From Alistipes dispar (GTDB lineage: Bacteria > Bacteroidota > Bacteroidia > Bacteroidales > Rikenellaceae), in the NCBI RefSeq assembly GCF_006542685.1, contig NZ_AP019736.1, positions 2,096,001-2,160,000 of the forward strand: DNA of 64,000 bases. Reading direction: 5' to 3'. Both the position numbers and the translations under genes were made by a program. This document shows, in pieces, positions 30,765 to 39,153 of this stretch. Numbering within the stretch: position 1 is the stretch's first letter; each line of letters starts with the position of its first letter. The notes under the pieces were generated by a model, which was given only the letters and a program-made list of their open reading frames with translations, did not search any database and was not told the origin of the DNA.

Positions 30765-33716
30765 ATGAAACTTATGAAACGTTCTATGGGCATGATGCTC
30801 GCCCTGTCGGTCTGTTCGCTCGCGGCCTGTTCCGACGATCAGGATGCGGCGCCGCTCAGGCGCGACTCCGACGCGGTCGAGCTGGCGTATAACGCGGATG
30901 CCGCGACACGTGTCTCGGTCCGGTACGACGGGGCCTGGGAGGCGCGCGCGGAGTGTCCCGACCCCACCGGAGAGCCGGGCGAAGCCTGGTTCTCGGTCTC
31001 GCCGGCGAGCGGCGTGGGCAACGGTCGGGATTATCAGTATGTGACCGTTACGGCGCAGCGCAATCCGGGCGGCAAGCGCACCGGCTACCTTTATCTGAAA
31101 TCGGCCGGCGGCGAGGTCGCCGTGACGGTAACGCAGTCCGACGGCCGCTTCTCGGTCGAGGATCCGGTGATTTCGGGATCGCTGCGCACGGGCTCGGAGT
31201 CGGCGGCTTCGCTCGATATCGTTTACGACAAGGCGTTCGGCGGCGAGCGGGTGCTCGTCGAGGCTTCGCTCGCAGGAGCCGGTTCGGACGGACTGCGGAT
31301 CGAGGAGACTTTCGAGACGGAGATCGAGCGCGAAGGCAGCGGCACGATTTCGGTGCCGATCACCGGAACGCCCTCCTCGCTCGGCGACCTGGTTTGCCGG
31401 GTGAGGTTTTCACTCGACGGCGAAGTGAAGTTCGAGGGCGAGGTGCAGGGCAGCGTCAATTCGTCGAACGAGCTGTTCCGCATGGGCTTCGACCTGTTCG
31501 TCTGGGGCGGCAACTACCCCGATAACCGGAAGGGACCGGGCCCCAACGGTTCGGCGACGGCCGGCAAGGACTTCGTCGGTACGGAGCCTTCCGAACCGGA
31601 TGTGATCACGGCCGGGTCGGACGGTACGAACGACGTTTTCAAGACGATGTCCGAGGAGTACCGCATCAACCGCGGCGTGGAGAAGTGGGACGGGCAGCGC
31701 GTTTACGAACACCCGGGCTATGTGAAGTTGGGTGTGACGAACAACGGCGGCTGGATCATGACGCCCGAGCTGGAGCAACTGTCGGCCGTCCCGGAGACCG
31801 TCGTCGTGTCGGTCGATTTCCTGCGTTTCGACAACGAGGAGGGAACCTACCTCGTTTCGGCCGAAGGGGCGGGCACGGTGCTCAACGGCAAGGTCGATGC
31901 CGCGGTGCTGCCGACGCAGTCCTCGGCGGCGGACAGGAAGTGGAAGACGCTGAGCTTCACCGTGCAGGACGCCACGAACAAGACGCGGATCAAGATCTGC
32001 GCCGAATCGCTCGACGGCGCAGGGTATCGCATCAATATCGACAATATCGTCGTGATGGGTTCCGACGAGACGGAGGTGACCGAGAAGCTGCCGGCTCCCG
32101 ACGCCGGGTCGATCGCCTACACGCCGGGCGACACGTCGATCGCGGTCGCCTGGGAGGGCGTGAAGGGCGCCTCCTCCTATGAGATCTCCCTGGCGGCGCG
32201 CAGCAACCCGGATTTCCGCAAGACGGTGGAGACGGCCGAAGCGGGCTACGAGTTCACCGGTCTCGTCCCCGGGCGCTACCTTTTCACGGTGAAGGCGCTC
32301 TGTGCCGGCAATGCCGAATTCGATTCCGACGAGACATCGAAGAACGTGGGAACCCTCGGCTTCGCCGACGAAAAGCTGGCCGCACCGGCCGGGCTTTCGG
32401 TCGGCGGGGCGACGGCGACCGGCGCCACGGTGTCGTGGAGTGCCGTGAGCGGAGCCTACGGCTACCGGGTTTCGGCCGTTCCGGCTGCGGGCGGCGAGGC
32501 TGCGGAGACGGCTCTGGTGCGGGAGACTTCCTACACCTTCGGGAAATTGCAGGCCGGTACGGAGTACACGGTTTCTGTGGTGGCGCAGGCCGCCGCCGAG
32601 GCGGGCGAGTACGATTCGGACGCCGCCGTCGCGCAGCTCGTGACGACCGACCCGCAGCCGCTGATCGCCCCGTCGGTGCGGATTTTCGCCAAGACGCACG
32701 GACTGGCCGTGCTCGAATGGGAGTTGTCGTCCGAGGCGCTCGCGCAGCAGCCCGTCACGACGTCGGACACGTACGATTTCCGCGTGAAGAACGCCGCGGG
32801 CGAGGTGATCCGGTCGGTCGAGGCGTACAAATCGTTCAACTTCGCCAAATACAGGTACTACCGTCTGGTGTGGGGCGGGCTGGCGCCTTCGACGACCTAT
32901 ACGCTCGAGATGCGCCGCCGTTCGACGGCCGACGCGGAGCGTTACCTCGATTCGGAATGGGCCGCCGTGCAGGTGACGACCGATGCCGACCCCGCGGCCG
33001 ATCACGCGGACTGCCTGCTTTACGCCGATTTCGAGCGAATGCCTACGGGCGGACAGCCGTTGTACGGAGCCTACGGCTTCAGCTACGGCGCGACCGAGGA
33101 TTTCTCGGATCCGGACCGGGTGGACTATACGGCCCCGGGCGACAAGAACTCGATCTACTGTCAGGCCGTGAAGGCGGAACGGTCCTATTTCGACGCCTAC
33201 CTGCCGGCCTGGGACCTCGACGACTGGACGAAGAACAGTTCGAATATGGGCATGGCGGCCGGGTACATGAAGTTCGGCGGCGGCAGCAAGCCTGCCTGGC
33301 TCACGCTGCCGGCGTTCCCCGGGCTGACCGGTCCCACGGAGCTGGAACTCGAGCTGGATGCCTGCTCCTACTACGAACCGAGCAGCGGCGGCGACATGAT
33401 GTCGCCCTCGAATTCCGATGCGGACGCTCCGTTCTATGTGGAGATTCTCGGCGGCGGCACGATCGCCGGGGTCTCGGGCGAGACCTCCGGGCAGGCCGTG
33501 ATCTCCGGCGACGGACTGACTGCGGAGCTCCGGAACGTGACGGCCGCGACGATGCGCGGCGAAGGGCGGACCGACTCCTACCGTTATACGAATCACCGGA
33601 TCCGTATCTCGGGGGCTACGGCCGCGACCCGCATCCGGATCTATACGGCGCTCGAGAACGACAAGGCCCAGCACCGGATGTGGCTCGACAACCTCAAGGT
33701 CCGCAGGGCGCAGTAG
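30765..33716 (+). CDS. Large surface lipoprotein with BACON-like and FN3-like domains
   Basis: A 983-residue lipoprotein (LAAC22). A BACON-like domain (about 35-125: VRYDGAWEARAECP, WFSVSPASGVGNGRDYQYVTVTA, GYLYLKSAGGEVAVTVTQSD) is followed by another beta domain and two or three FN3-like repeats (APDAGSIAYTPGDTSIAVAWEGVKGASSYEI; APAGLSVGGATATGATVSWSAVSGAYGYRV; a third near 675-790). Two jelly-roll-like segments resemble carbohydrate-binding modules. No catalytic motif is seen. Such proteins are often surface glycan/ligand-binding proteins of SusCD loci. The ATG at 30765 is chosen for its lipoprotein signal; the longer frame upstream crosses the promoter. Confidence 0.75.
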   Translation: MKLMKRSMGMMLALSVCSLAACSDDQDAAPLRRDSDAVELAYNADAATRVSVRYDGAWEARAECPDPTGEPGEAWFSVSPASGVGNGRDYQYVTVTAQRNPGGKRTGYLYLKSAGGEVAVTVTQSDGRFSVEDPVISGSLRTGSESAASLDIVYDKAFGGERVLVEASLAGAGSDGLRIEETFETEIEREGSGTISVPITGTPSSLGDLVCRVRFSLDGEVKFEGEVQGSVNSSNELFRMGFDLFVWGGNYPDNRKGPGPNGSATAGKDFVGTEPSEPDVITAGSDGTNDVFKTMSEEYRINRGVEKWDGQRVYEHPGYVKLGVTNNGGWIMTPELEQLSAVPETVVVSVDFLRFDNEEGTYLVSAEGAGTVLNGKVDAAVLPTQSSAADRKWKTLSFTVQDATNKTRIKICAESLDGAGYRINIDNIVVMGSDETEVTEKLPAPDAGSIAYTPGDTSIAVAWEGVKGASSYEISLAARSNPDFRKTVETAEAGYEFTGLVPGRYLFTVKALCAGNAEFDSDETSKNVGTLGFADEKLAAPAGLSVGGATATGATVSWSAVSGAYGYRVSAVPAAGGEAAETALVRETSYTFGKLQAGTEYTVSVVAQAAAEAGEYDSDAAVAQLVTTDPQPLIAPSVRIFAKTHGLAVLEWELSSEALAQQPVTTSDTYDFRVKNAAGEVIRSVEAYKSFNFAKYRYYRLVWGGLAPSTTYTLEMRRRSTADAERYLDSEWAAVQVTTDADPAADHADCLLYADFERMPTGGQPLYGAYGFSYGATEDFSDPDRVDYTAPGDKNSIYCQAVKAERSYFDAYLPAWDLDDWTKNSSNMGMAAGYMKFGGGSKPAWLTLPAFPGLTGPTELELELDACSYYEPSSGGDMMSPSNSDADAPFYVEILGGGTIAGVSGETSGQAVISGDGLTAELRNVTAATMRGEGRTDSYRYTNHRIRISGATAATRIRIYTALENDKAQHRMWLDNLKVRRAQ

Positions 33717-33744
33717 CGTTCCGGACCGGTACGACGACAGGCAG

Positions 33745-33772
33745 CCGGGGACTGCGCGGATGCAGTCCCCGG
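33745..33772 (+). terminator. Hairpin between the lipoprotein and dehydrogenase genes
   Basis: CCGGGGACTG (33745-33754) and CAGTCCCCGG (33763-33772) form a perfect 10-bp stem with an 8-nt loop, 28 bases after the lipoprotein stop. There is no T tract, so it may be a weak terminator or a differential-expression stem. Confidence 0.4.
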
Positions 33773-33839
33773 GGCCTTTGCCGGGAACCTGCCGCAGGGC
33801 GGTTTCCCATGTTACCTGAAATCAACGGATACCGATATT

Positions 33840-35180
33840 ATGAATAAGATCGAAAGTGCGCTCCGGCGCACGACCGACACCCGCGCGCTGGCGTTCGGGG
33901 TCGGAACGCTGCCCCGTGCGGCGGAACTTTTTGTCGAACTGTTTCCCGGGCGCCGGGCGCTGGTGGTCGCCGACCTCAATACGTGGCGCGTGGCCGGGGA
34001 GGAGGTGCACCGGATTCTCGGCGAGGCCGGAATCGGGCAGGACGAGCCCTGTGTCTTCGCCGATCCCGGGCTCTACGCCGAATGGGGCTACGTCGAACGG
34101 CTCGACGCGTTGCTCGCCGGAACCGACGCCGTGCCGGTGGCCGTGGGGTCGGGGGTGATCAACGACCTCGCGAAACTCGCCTCGCACCACAACGGGCGCC
34201 GTTATCTGGTGGTCGGTACGGCCGCGTCGATGGACGGATACACCGCCTACGGGGCGTCGATCACCCGGGACGGCAACAAGCAGACGTTCGACTGCCCGGC
34301 GCCGCTGGGCATGGTTTTCGACCCGGCGATCGCCGCCGCGGCCCCCGCCGCGCTCTCCGCCTCGGGGTATGCTGATCTGATCGCCAAGATTCCCGCCGGG
34401 GCCGACTGGATGCTGGCCGACGCCGTGGGAGCCGAGGCGATGGACGATTTCGCCTTCTCGCTCGTGCAGGACGGACTGCCGGAGGCGTTGTGCGATCCGA
34501 CGGGCGTGCATGCGGGCGACGTCGGGAAGGTCGGCCGGCTGGCCGAAGGGCTTCTGCTGAGCGGTTTCGCCATGCAGGCCGCGCAGTCGAGCCGTCCGGC
34601 CTCCGGGGCCGAGCATCAGTTCAGCCATTTGTGGGACATGGAGCACCTGCGCTTCGGAGGAGCGTCGGTTTCGCACGGTTTCAAGGTCGGAATCGGCACG
34701 CTCGCCTCGACGGCCTTTCTTGAGATGCTGCTCGAGGCGCCCGTCGAACGGCTCGACGTCGCGGGCTGCGTGGCCGCATGGAAGTCGTGGGAGGAGACCG
34801 AGCGGGACATCCGGGCCGTCTTCGCCGGCGATCCCGAGCTGGTGGCCCGCGGTCTGAAGGAGACGTACGGCAAGTATGTCGATCGGCAGGGGCTGTACGA
34901 ACAACTGACGCGGCTGCGGCAGGCATGGCCCGAACTCCGGGAGCGGATTCGCCGGCAGATCATTCCGTTCGGGGAGGTGCACCGCCGGCTGCGGCTCGTC
35001 GGAGCGCCCTGCGAGCCGGAGCAGATCGGAGTGTCGCGCGCCCGGTTCCGGGAGGCTTTCGCGCGGATTCCCTACATGCGGAGCCGCTACTCGGTGATCG
35101 ACACGGTGTTCCGCTGCGGGTGGATGGAGGAGTGGCTCGACCGTCTGTTCGGTCCGGGCTGTATCTGGGAGATCCGCTGA
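33840..35180 (+). CDS. sn-glycerol-1-phosphate dehydrogenase, AraM/EgsA family
   Basis: A 446-residue cytosolic NAD(P)-dependent dehydrogenase of the iron-ADH-like fold, interconverting dihydroxyacetone phosphate and sn-glycerol-1-phosphate. AVGSGVINDLAK (nucleotide loop, about 101-112) and the VVGTAASMDGYTAYGASI segment are family signatures. The expected metal ligands are present: D179 (YADLIAKI), H259 (AEHQFSH) and H279 (SHGFKVG). It is longer at the C terminus than AraM (about 394) by some 50 residues. G1P is the enantiomer used in archaeal lipids and released from lipoteichoic acid or phosphatidylglycerol head groups. With GlpT and GlpR-like genes next to it, a catabolic direction is inferred. 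A biosynthetic role for polyprenylglyceryl phosphate remains possible. Confidence 0.88.
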   Translation: MNKIESALRRTTDTRALAFGVGTLPRAAELFVELFPGRRALVVADLNTWRVAGEEVHRILGEAGIGQDEPCVFADPGLYAEWGYVERLDALLAGTDAVPVAVGSGVINDLAKLASHHNGRRYLVVGTAASMDGYTAYGASITRDGNKQTFDCPAPLGMVFDPAIAAAAPAALSASGYADLIAKIPAGADWMLADAVGAEAMDDFAFSLVQDGLPEALCDPTGVHAGDVGKVGRLAEGLLLSGFAMQAAQSSRPASGAEHQFSHLWDMEHLRFGGASVSHGFKVGIGTLASTAFLEMLLEAPVERLDVAGCVAAWKSWEETERDIRAVFAGDPELVARGLKETYGKYVDRQGLYEQLTRLRQAWPELRERIRRQIIPFGEVHRRLRLVGAPCEPEQIGVSRARFREAFARIPYMRSRYSVIDTVFRCGWMEEWLDRLFGPGCIWEIR

Positions 35181-35250
35181 CGGAACCGTCCGTCGGAGGA
35201 AAATTCGCGACTTTTTTCGCTCCGGGCGCGGTTTTTTGCTTCGGAAGGCG

Positions 35251-35258
35251 TATCTTTG
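35251..35258 (+). promoter_or_regulatory. -7 box upstream of the GlpT-like gene
   Basis: TATCTTTG, 28 bases before the ATG at 35287. The nearest TTTG (35235-35238) is too close for a standard -33 element, so activator help is possible. Confidence 0.5.
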
Positions 35259-35286
35259 TTGAGAAACTGCTAACTTTCATTTCGTA

Positions 35287-36648
35287 ATGACACCGGAACA
35301 GGCAAAACGGTTCAAATATTGGCAGACGCGCACCATCCTCGCCACGATGGTGGGCTATGCGCTCTTCTATTTCGTGCGGAAGAACTTTTCGCTGGCCATG
35401 CCCGGCCTGGAGGCCGACCTCGGCATTTCGAAGACGAGTCTCGGCGTCTTTCTGACGCTCAACGGGCTCGTCTATGGATTCTCGCGCTTCCTGAACGGCA
35501 TCCTGGCCGACAGGATGAACGCCCGCTGGTACATGGCCGTCGGCCTGGGGCTCTGCGCACTGGCCAACTTCGCCTTCGGATTCGGCGAGGACGTCTCCTA
35601 CTGGATCACGGGCGAGCACACCGGCGACCGTTTCACCAATACGATGATCCTCTTCATGGGGGTCATGTGGGTCGTGAACGGCCTGTTGCAGGGAACGGGC
35701 TTCCCGCCCTGCGCGCGGCTGCTGACCCATTGGATTCCGCCCGTGCAGCTGGCCACGAAGATGTCCGTGTGGAACACCTCGCACTCGATCGGCGCAGGGC
35801 TGGTGGTCATCCTCTGCGGATATATCATGGGATCGCTGGGCAGCGGCCCGGACCATGTCGGCGCATGGAAGTGGTGTTTCTGGATTCCTTCGGCGATCGC
35901 CTTCGCGGGCGCTGTCGGTCTGGTGGTCTTTCTGCGCGACACGCCGACGTCGGTGGGTCTTCCCGAACTCGAGGGGACGGAGACCCGCGGCGAAAAGTCC
36001 GCTCCGAAGGGGGCCGAGCACAAGGCGTTCCTCATGAAGCACGTCTTCCGCAATCCGCTGATCTGGATTCTGGGATTCGCCAACTTCTTCGTCTATATCG
36101 TCCGCTTCTCGGTGCTCGACTGGGGACCGTCGCTGCTGAGCCAGTCGAAGGGCGTCAGCATGGAGCACGCCGGATGGCTCGTGGCCATGTTCGAAATCGC
36201 CGGCATTCTGGGCATGCTCTTCTCGGGCTGGGCGACGGACAGGTGGCTGAAGGGACGCGCGCACCGCACCTGCGTCTTCTGCATGGCGGGCGCCGCGCTC
36301 TTCGTCTTCGCCTTCTGGCAACTGCCTTCCGACGCGCCGATCTGGCTGCTCTTCGCCACGCTGTGCGCCGCCGGATTCTGCATCTACGGCCCGCAGGCGC
36401 TCATCGGCATCGCCGCCGCCAACCAGGCGACCAAGCGGGCCGCCGCCACGGCCAACGGCCTCACGGGGCTGTTCGGCTACGCCTCGACGCTCGTTTCGGG
36501 CGTGGGGCTGGGCTATGTGGCGCAGCACTACGGCTGGAGCTGGGCCTATGTCGGCATTTTGGCGATGGCCGTCGCGGGCATGGCGGTTTTCCTGCTGATG
36601 TGGGGCGCGAAGGCCGACGGGTACGGTTCCGGGGTGTCGGAGGCCTGA
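35287..36648 (+). CDS. glpT: Organophosphate:phosphate antiporter, GlpT/UhpT family
   Basis: A 453-residue MFS protein with 12 membrane segments. The N terminus KRFKYWQTRTILATMVGYALFYFVRKNFSLAMPGL, the GFSRFLNGILADRMNARW loop and the NGLLQGTGFPPCARLLTHWI segment are the organophosphate:phosphate antiporter signature shared by GlpT and UhpT. The conserved Arg residues that bind phosphate lie in helices 1 and 7 (RKNF, and YIVRFSVLDWGPSLL). It lies between a glycerol-1-phosphate dehydrogenase and a DeoR/GlpR regulator, so a glycerol phosphate is the probable cargo; which enantiomer is open. Strict assignment to glycerol-3-phosphate is from family and context. Confidence 0.9.
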   Translation: MTPEQAKRFKYWQTRTILATMVGYALFYFVRKNFSLAMPGLEADLGISKTSLGVFLTLNGLVYGFSRFLNGILADRMNARWYMAVGLGLCALANFAFGFGEDVSYWITGEHTGDRFTNTMILFMGVMWVVNGLLQGTGFPPCARLLTHWIPPVQLATKMSVWNTSHSIGAGLVVILCGYIMGSLGSGPDHVGAWKWCFWIPSAIAFAGAVGLVVFLRDTPTSVGLPELEGTETRGEKSAPKGAEHKAFLMKHVFRNPLIWILGFANFFVYIVRFSVLDWGPSLLSQSKGVSMEHAGWLVAMFEIAGILGMLFSGWATDRWLKGRAHRTCVFCMAGAALFVFAFWQLPSDAPIWLLFATLCAAGFCIYGPQALIGIAAANQATKRAAATANGLTGLFGYASTLVSGVGLGYVAQHYGWSWAYVGILAMAVAGMAVFLLMWGAKADGYGSGVSEA

Positions 36649-36697
36649 CGCCGCGCGGGAGAAGCTCGGAGTGGAATATGACTAAATAGGAGTTGTT

Positions 36698-37471
36698 ATG
36701 TTGAGTATCGCCGAACGGCACAAATACATTCTCGACTCGCTGAACAGGCGCGGGTTCGTGCGTATTACGGATGTCGCCAACGAACTGGGTGTGACGAAGG
36801 TCACGATCCGCAAGGACGTGAAGATTCTCGAAAGCAAGGGCCTCCTTTACAAGGTCCACGGCAGCGCGCGTCCGGCCAATCCCCATGTCGCGGACCTCGA
36901 CGTGCATGTGAAGGACAATATCAACCGCGAGGCCAAGCGCGCCATCGCCCGCCGGGCGGTGGAGCTGCTCGACGACAACGACTCGGTGATCGTGGCGTCG
37001 GGTTCGACCATCCACGCCTTCGCCGAGGAGATCCGCCTGCGGCCGTGGCATCACCTGAATATCGTCACGCCGTTCCTGCGGCTGGGCGTGCTGCTCAACG
37101 AGGTCGAGAACGTCGATGTGGTGCAGCTCGGCGGCGCAGTGCACAAGAAGTCGCTGTCCGTCTCGGGCAGCGAGGCGGTCCGGGCGCTCGACGACTGCAT
37201 CTGCTCGAAGGTCTTTTTCGGAGTGGACGGCATCGACCTCGAGCACGGCATCACCACCTCGACGATCGAGGAGGCGAAACTCACGCGGCGGATGATGGAG
37301 GCTGCCTCGCAGACGATCGTGCTGGCCGATTCCTCGAAATTCGGACAGCGCGGCTTCGGCCGTATCGGTTCGCTCGAGGAGATCGACGTGATCGTGACCG
37401 AAGCGGAGGTTTCCGAACAGATGGCTTCGGCGCTCGAAGAGGCGGGGGTCGATCTGATCGTCGTGAAGTAG
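36698..37471 (+). CDS. DeoR/GlpR family transcriptional regulator
   Basis: A 257-residue repressor. The N-terminal winged helix (SIAERHKYILDSLNRRGFVRITDVANELGVTKVTIRKDVKILESKGLLYKVHGSA) is the DeoR type. The C-terminal sensor domain (about 75-257) has the ISOCOT-like fold with VIVASGSTIHAF, VVQLGGAVHKKSLSVSG, KVFFGVDGI and VLADSSKFGQRGF. Members sense phosphorylated intermediates, glycerol-3-phosphate for GlpR. Fifty bases downstream of the GlpT-like gene with a GGAG element before the ATG. It probably controls both divergent arms of the locus. Confidence 0.92.
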   Translation: MLSIAERHKYILDSLNRRGFVRITDVANELGVTKVTIRKDVKILESKGLLYKVHGSARPANPHVADLDVHVKDNINREAKRAIARRAVELLDDNDSVIVASGSTIHAFAEEIRLRPWHHLNIVTPFLRLGVLLNEVENVDVVQLGGAVHKKSLSVSGSEAVRALDDCICSKVFFGVDGIDLEHGITTSTIEEAKLTRRMMEAASQTIVLADSSKFGQRGFGRIGSLEEIDVIVTEAEVSEQMASALEEAGVDLIVVK

Positions 37472-37561
37472 GCGGAAGCGCCGGCTGACGGCGCCGCTTC
37501 GGGGACGGGGGCGTCGGGGAAGGAACCGGATGCCGGCTGTTGAAAAAATTTCCGGAAAAGT

Positions 37562-37593
37562 TTTGCATGCCCGGTGAAAAAGCCCTACCTTTG
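37562..37593 (+). promoter_or_regulatory. Promoter of the pyrimidine operon
   Basis: TTTG (37562-37565), 20 bp, TACCTTTG (37586-37593) is an exact consensus match. The start is expected near 37599, leaving about 170 nt of leader before pyrC. Confidence 0.8.
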
Positions 37594-37624
37594 TACCCAA
37601 TTAAGCGACGTTCGAATCCTGGAC

Positions 37625-37732
37625 ATGAATTGCAACCGCGACATATCTTCCGCACGGGTTTTCCGGCAGCAGGACTATTGGTCGGGGTTTCATTCTCCGG
37701 CGGATCCGGGCATTATTGTTTCATTAGGGTAA
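37625..37732 (+). CDS. Candidate pyr leader peptide, 35 aa
   Basis: ATG at 37625, TAA at 37730-37732, sequence beginning MNCNRDISSARVF. The stop codon lies inside the 5' arm of the intrinsic terminator (37726-37733). The last ten codons run through a T-rich stretch (ATTATTGTTTCATTA), unusual in this GC-rich region. In the E. coli pyrBI attenuator, a U-rich pause lets the translating ribosome reach and break the terminator when UTP is low. The layout here is the same in outline. No codon is notably enriched, so amino-acid sensing is unlikely. Whether it is translated is not known. Confidence 0.5.
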   Translation: MNCNRDISSARVFRQQDYWSGFHSPADPGIIVSLG

Positions 37733-37756
37733 CTGTTTCGGTTGCCCTATTTTTTT
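37726..37756 (+). terminator. Intrinsic terminator in the pyr operon leader (attenuator)
   Basis: AGGGTAAC (37726-37733), loop TGTTTCG, GTTGCCCT (37741-37748) form an 8-bp stem with one G-U, followed by ATTTTTTTG. It lies 13 bases before the pyrC ATG and after the operon promoter, so it must be conditionally read through. The early leader UACCC near 37593-37597 can pair with GGGUA in the 5' arm as a possible antiterminator. Confidence 0.75.
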
Positions 37757-37768
37757 GCGCCTGCAACC

Positions 37769-39031
37769 ATGAAGACCGTATATACCGGCGCCCGGATTTT
37801 CCGCGGCGGCCGTTTCGAAGAGGGCGATCTGGCCGTCGAGGGGAGCCGCATCGCACCCGCCGGGGAGCGCCGACCGGACGACCGGACGGTGGATCTGACC
37901 GGACTGGTCGTCGTCCCCGGACTGGTGGACGTCCATGTCCACCTGCGCGAACCGGGATTTCCGCAGAAGGAGACCGTCGCCACGGGAACCGCCGCCGCCG
38001 CCCGCGGGGGATATACGACGGTCTGTTCGATGCCGAACCTCAATCCCGCGCCCGACACGCCGGAGACGCTGGAGCGGCAGATGGAGATCATCCGCCGCGA
38101 CGCCGCGGTGCGCGTGAAACCCTACGGCACGATCACGATGGGGCAGCGCGGCTGCGGGGAGTTGGTGGACTTCGGGGCGCTGGCCCCCTGGGTCGTGGGC
38201 TTTTCGGACGACGGACGCGGCGTGCAGTCGGCCGAACTCATGGAGGAGGCGATGCGCCGTGCGGCGGCCGTCGGCCGGCCGATCGTGGCCCATTGCGAGG
38301 TGGACGATCTGTTGCGCGGCGGGTATATCCACGACGGCGTGTACTGCCGCGAGCGCGGCCACCGGGGAATCTGCTCCGAGAGCGAGTGGCGGCAGGTGGA
38401 GCGCGACATCGAACTGTCGGCCCGAACGGGCTGCCAGTACCACGTCTGCCACGTCTCCACGAAGGAGAGCGTGCGTCTGGTGCGGCAGGCCAAGGCGTCG
38501 GGACTGCGCGTGAGCTGCGAAACGGCTCCGCACTACCTGCTTCTCACGGACTCGGATCTGAAGGAGGAGGGGCGTTTCAAGATGAATCCGCCGCTGCGCG
38601 GCCGCGAAGACCGCGAGGCGCTCGTGGAGGGCCTCGCCGACGGGACGATCGAGGTGATCGCCACCGACCATGCGCCGCATACGGCCGAAGAGAAGCTGCG
38701 CGGACTGGCCCGCAGCGCCATGGGCATCGTGGGGCTGGAGTGCGCCTTTCCGCTGCTTTACAGATATTTGGTGCTGCCCGGAACGATTCCGTTCGGGCGG
38801 CTCGTCGAGGCGATGGCTCTCGCGCCTCGGCGGATATTCGGCCTCGAAGGGGGCGTGGAGCCCGGCGACGAGGCCGACTTCACGGTGCTGGACCTGGAGG
38901 CGGAGTACCGTCTCGATCCGGCGACGTTCCGTTCGAAGGGGCGCGCCACGCCTTTCGCCGCATGGCCCGTCCGGGGACGCGCCGTGCTGACGGTGGTCGG
39001 CGGGCGCGTGGCCTACGACGGGCGGAGCTGA
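37769..39031 (+). CDS. pyrC: Dihydroorotase
   Basis: A 420-residue cytosolic amidohydrolase closing carbamoyl-aspartate to dihydroorotate, third step of UMP synthesis. DVHVHLREPGF (zinc-binding HxH), the HVCHVSTKESVRLV segment, ETAPHYLLLTD, KMNPPLRGREDREALVEGL and ATDHAPHTAEEK (catalytic Asp) are all present, as in class I dihydroorotases. The ATG at 37769 is preferred over upstream starts because these lie inside the terminator. First gene of the operon; 122 bases separate it from carA. Confidence 0.95.
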   Translation: MKTVYTGARIFRGGRFEEGDLAVEGSRIAPAGERRPDDRTVDLTGLVVVPGLVDVHVHLREPGFPQKETVATGTAAAARGGYTTVCSMPNLNPAPDTPETLERQMEIIRRDAAVRVKPYGTITMGQRGCGELVDFGALAPWVVGFSDDGRGVQSAELMEEAMRRAAAVGRPIVAHCEVDDLLRGGYIHDGVYCRERGHRGICSESEWRQVERDIELSARTGCQYHVCHVSTKESVRLVRQAKASGLRVSCETAPHYLLLTDSDLKEEGRFKMNPPLRGREDREALVEGLADGTIEVIATDHAPHTAEEKLRGLARSAMGIVGLECAFPLLYRYLVLPGTIPFGRLVEAMALAPRRIFGLEGGVEPGDEADFTVLDLEAEYRLDPATFRSKGRATPFAAWPVRGRAVLTVVGGRVAYDGRS

Positions 39032-39153
39032 GAGGCGCGGGGACCGGCCGGAAGCGGAGAAGGCTCCGTGCGGCGGATTCTGTTGCGGCGCGGGAAGGGG
39101 ACTGCGCCCGTGCCGGGACGTTCGCGGAAACTATGAAATTCAAATAGATAAGG

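Noticed and set aside
37600..37640. GTTCGAATCC motif like a tRNA T-arm in the pyr leader
   Set aside because: The flanking bases do not pair as a T-stem, and no acceptor, D or anticodon arm is present.
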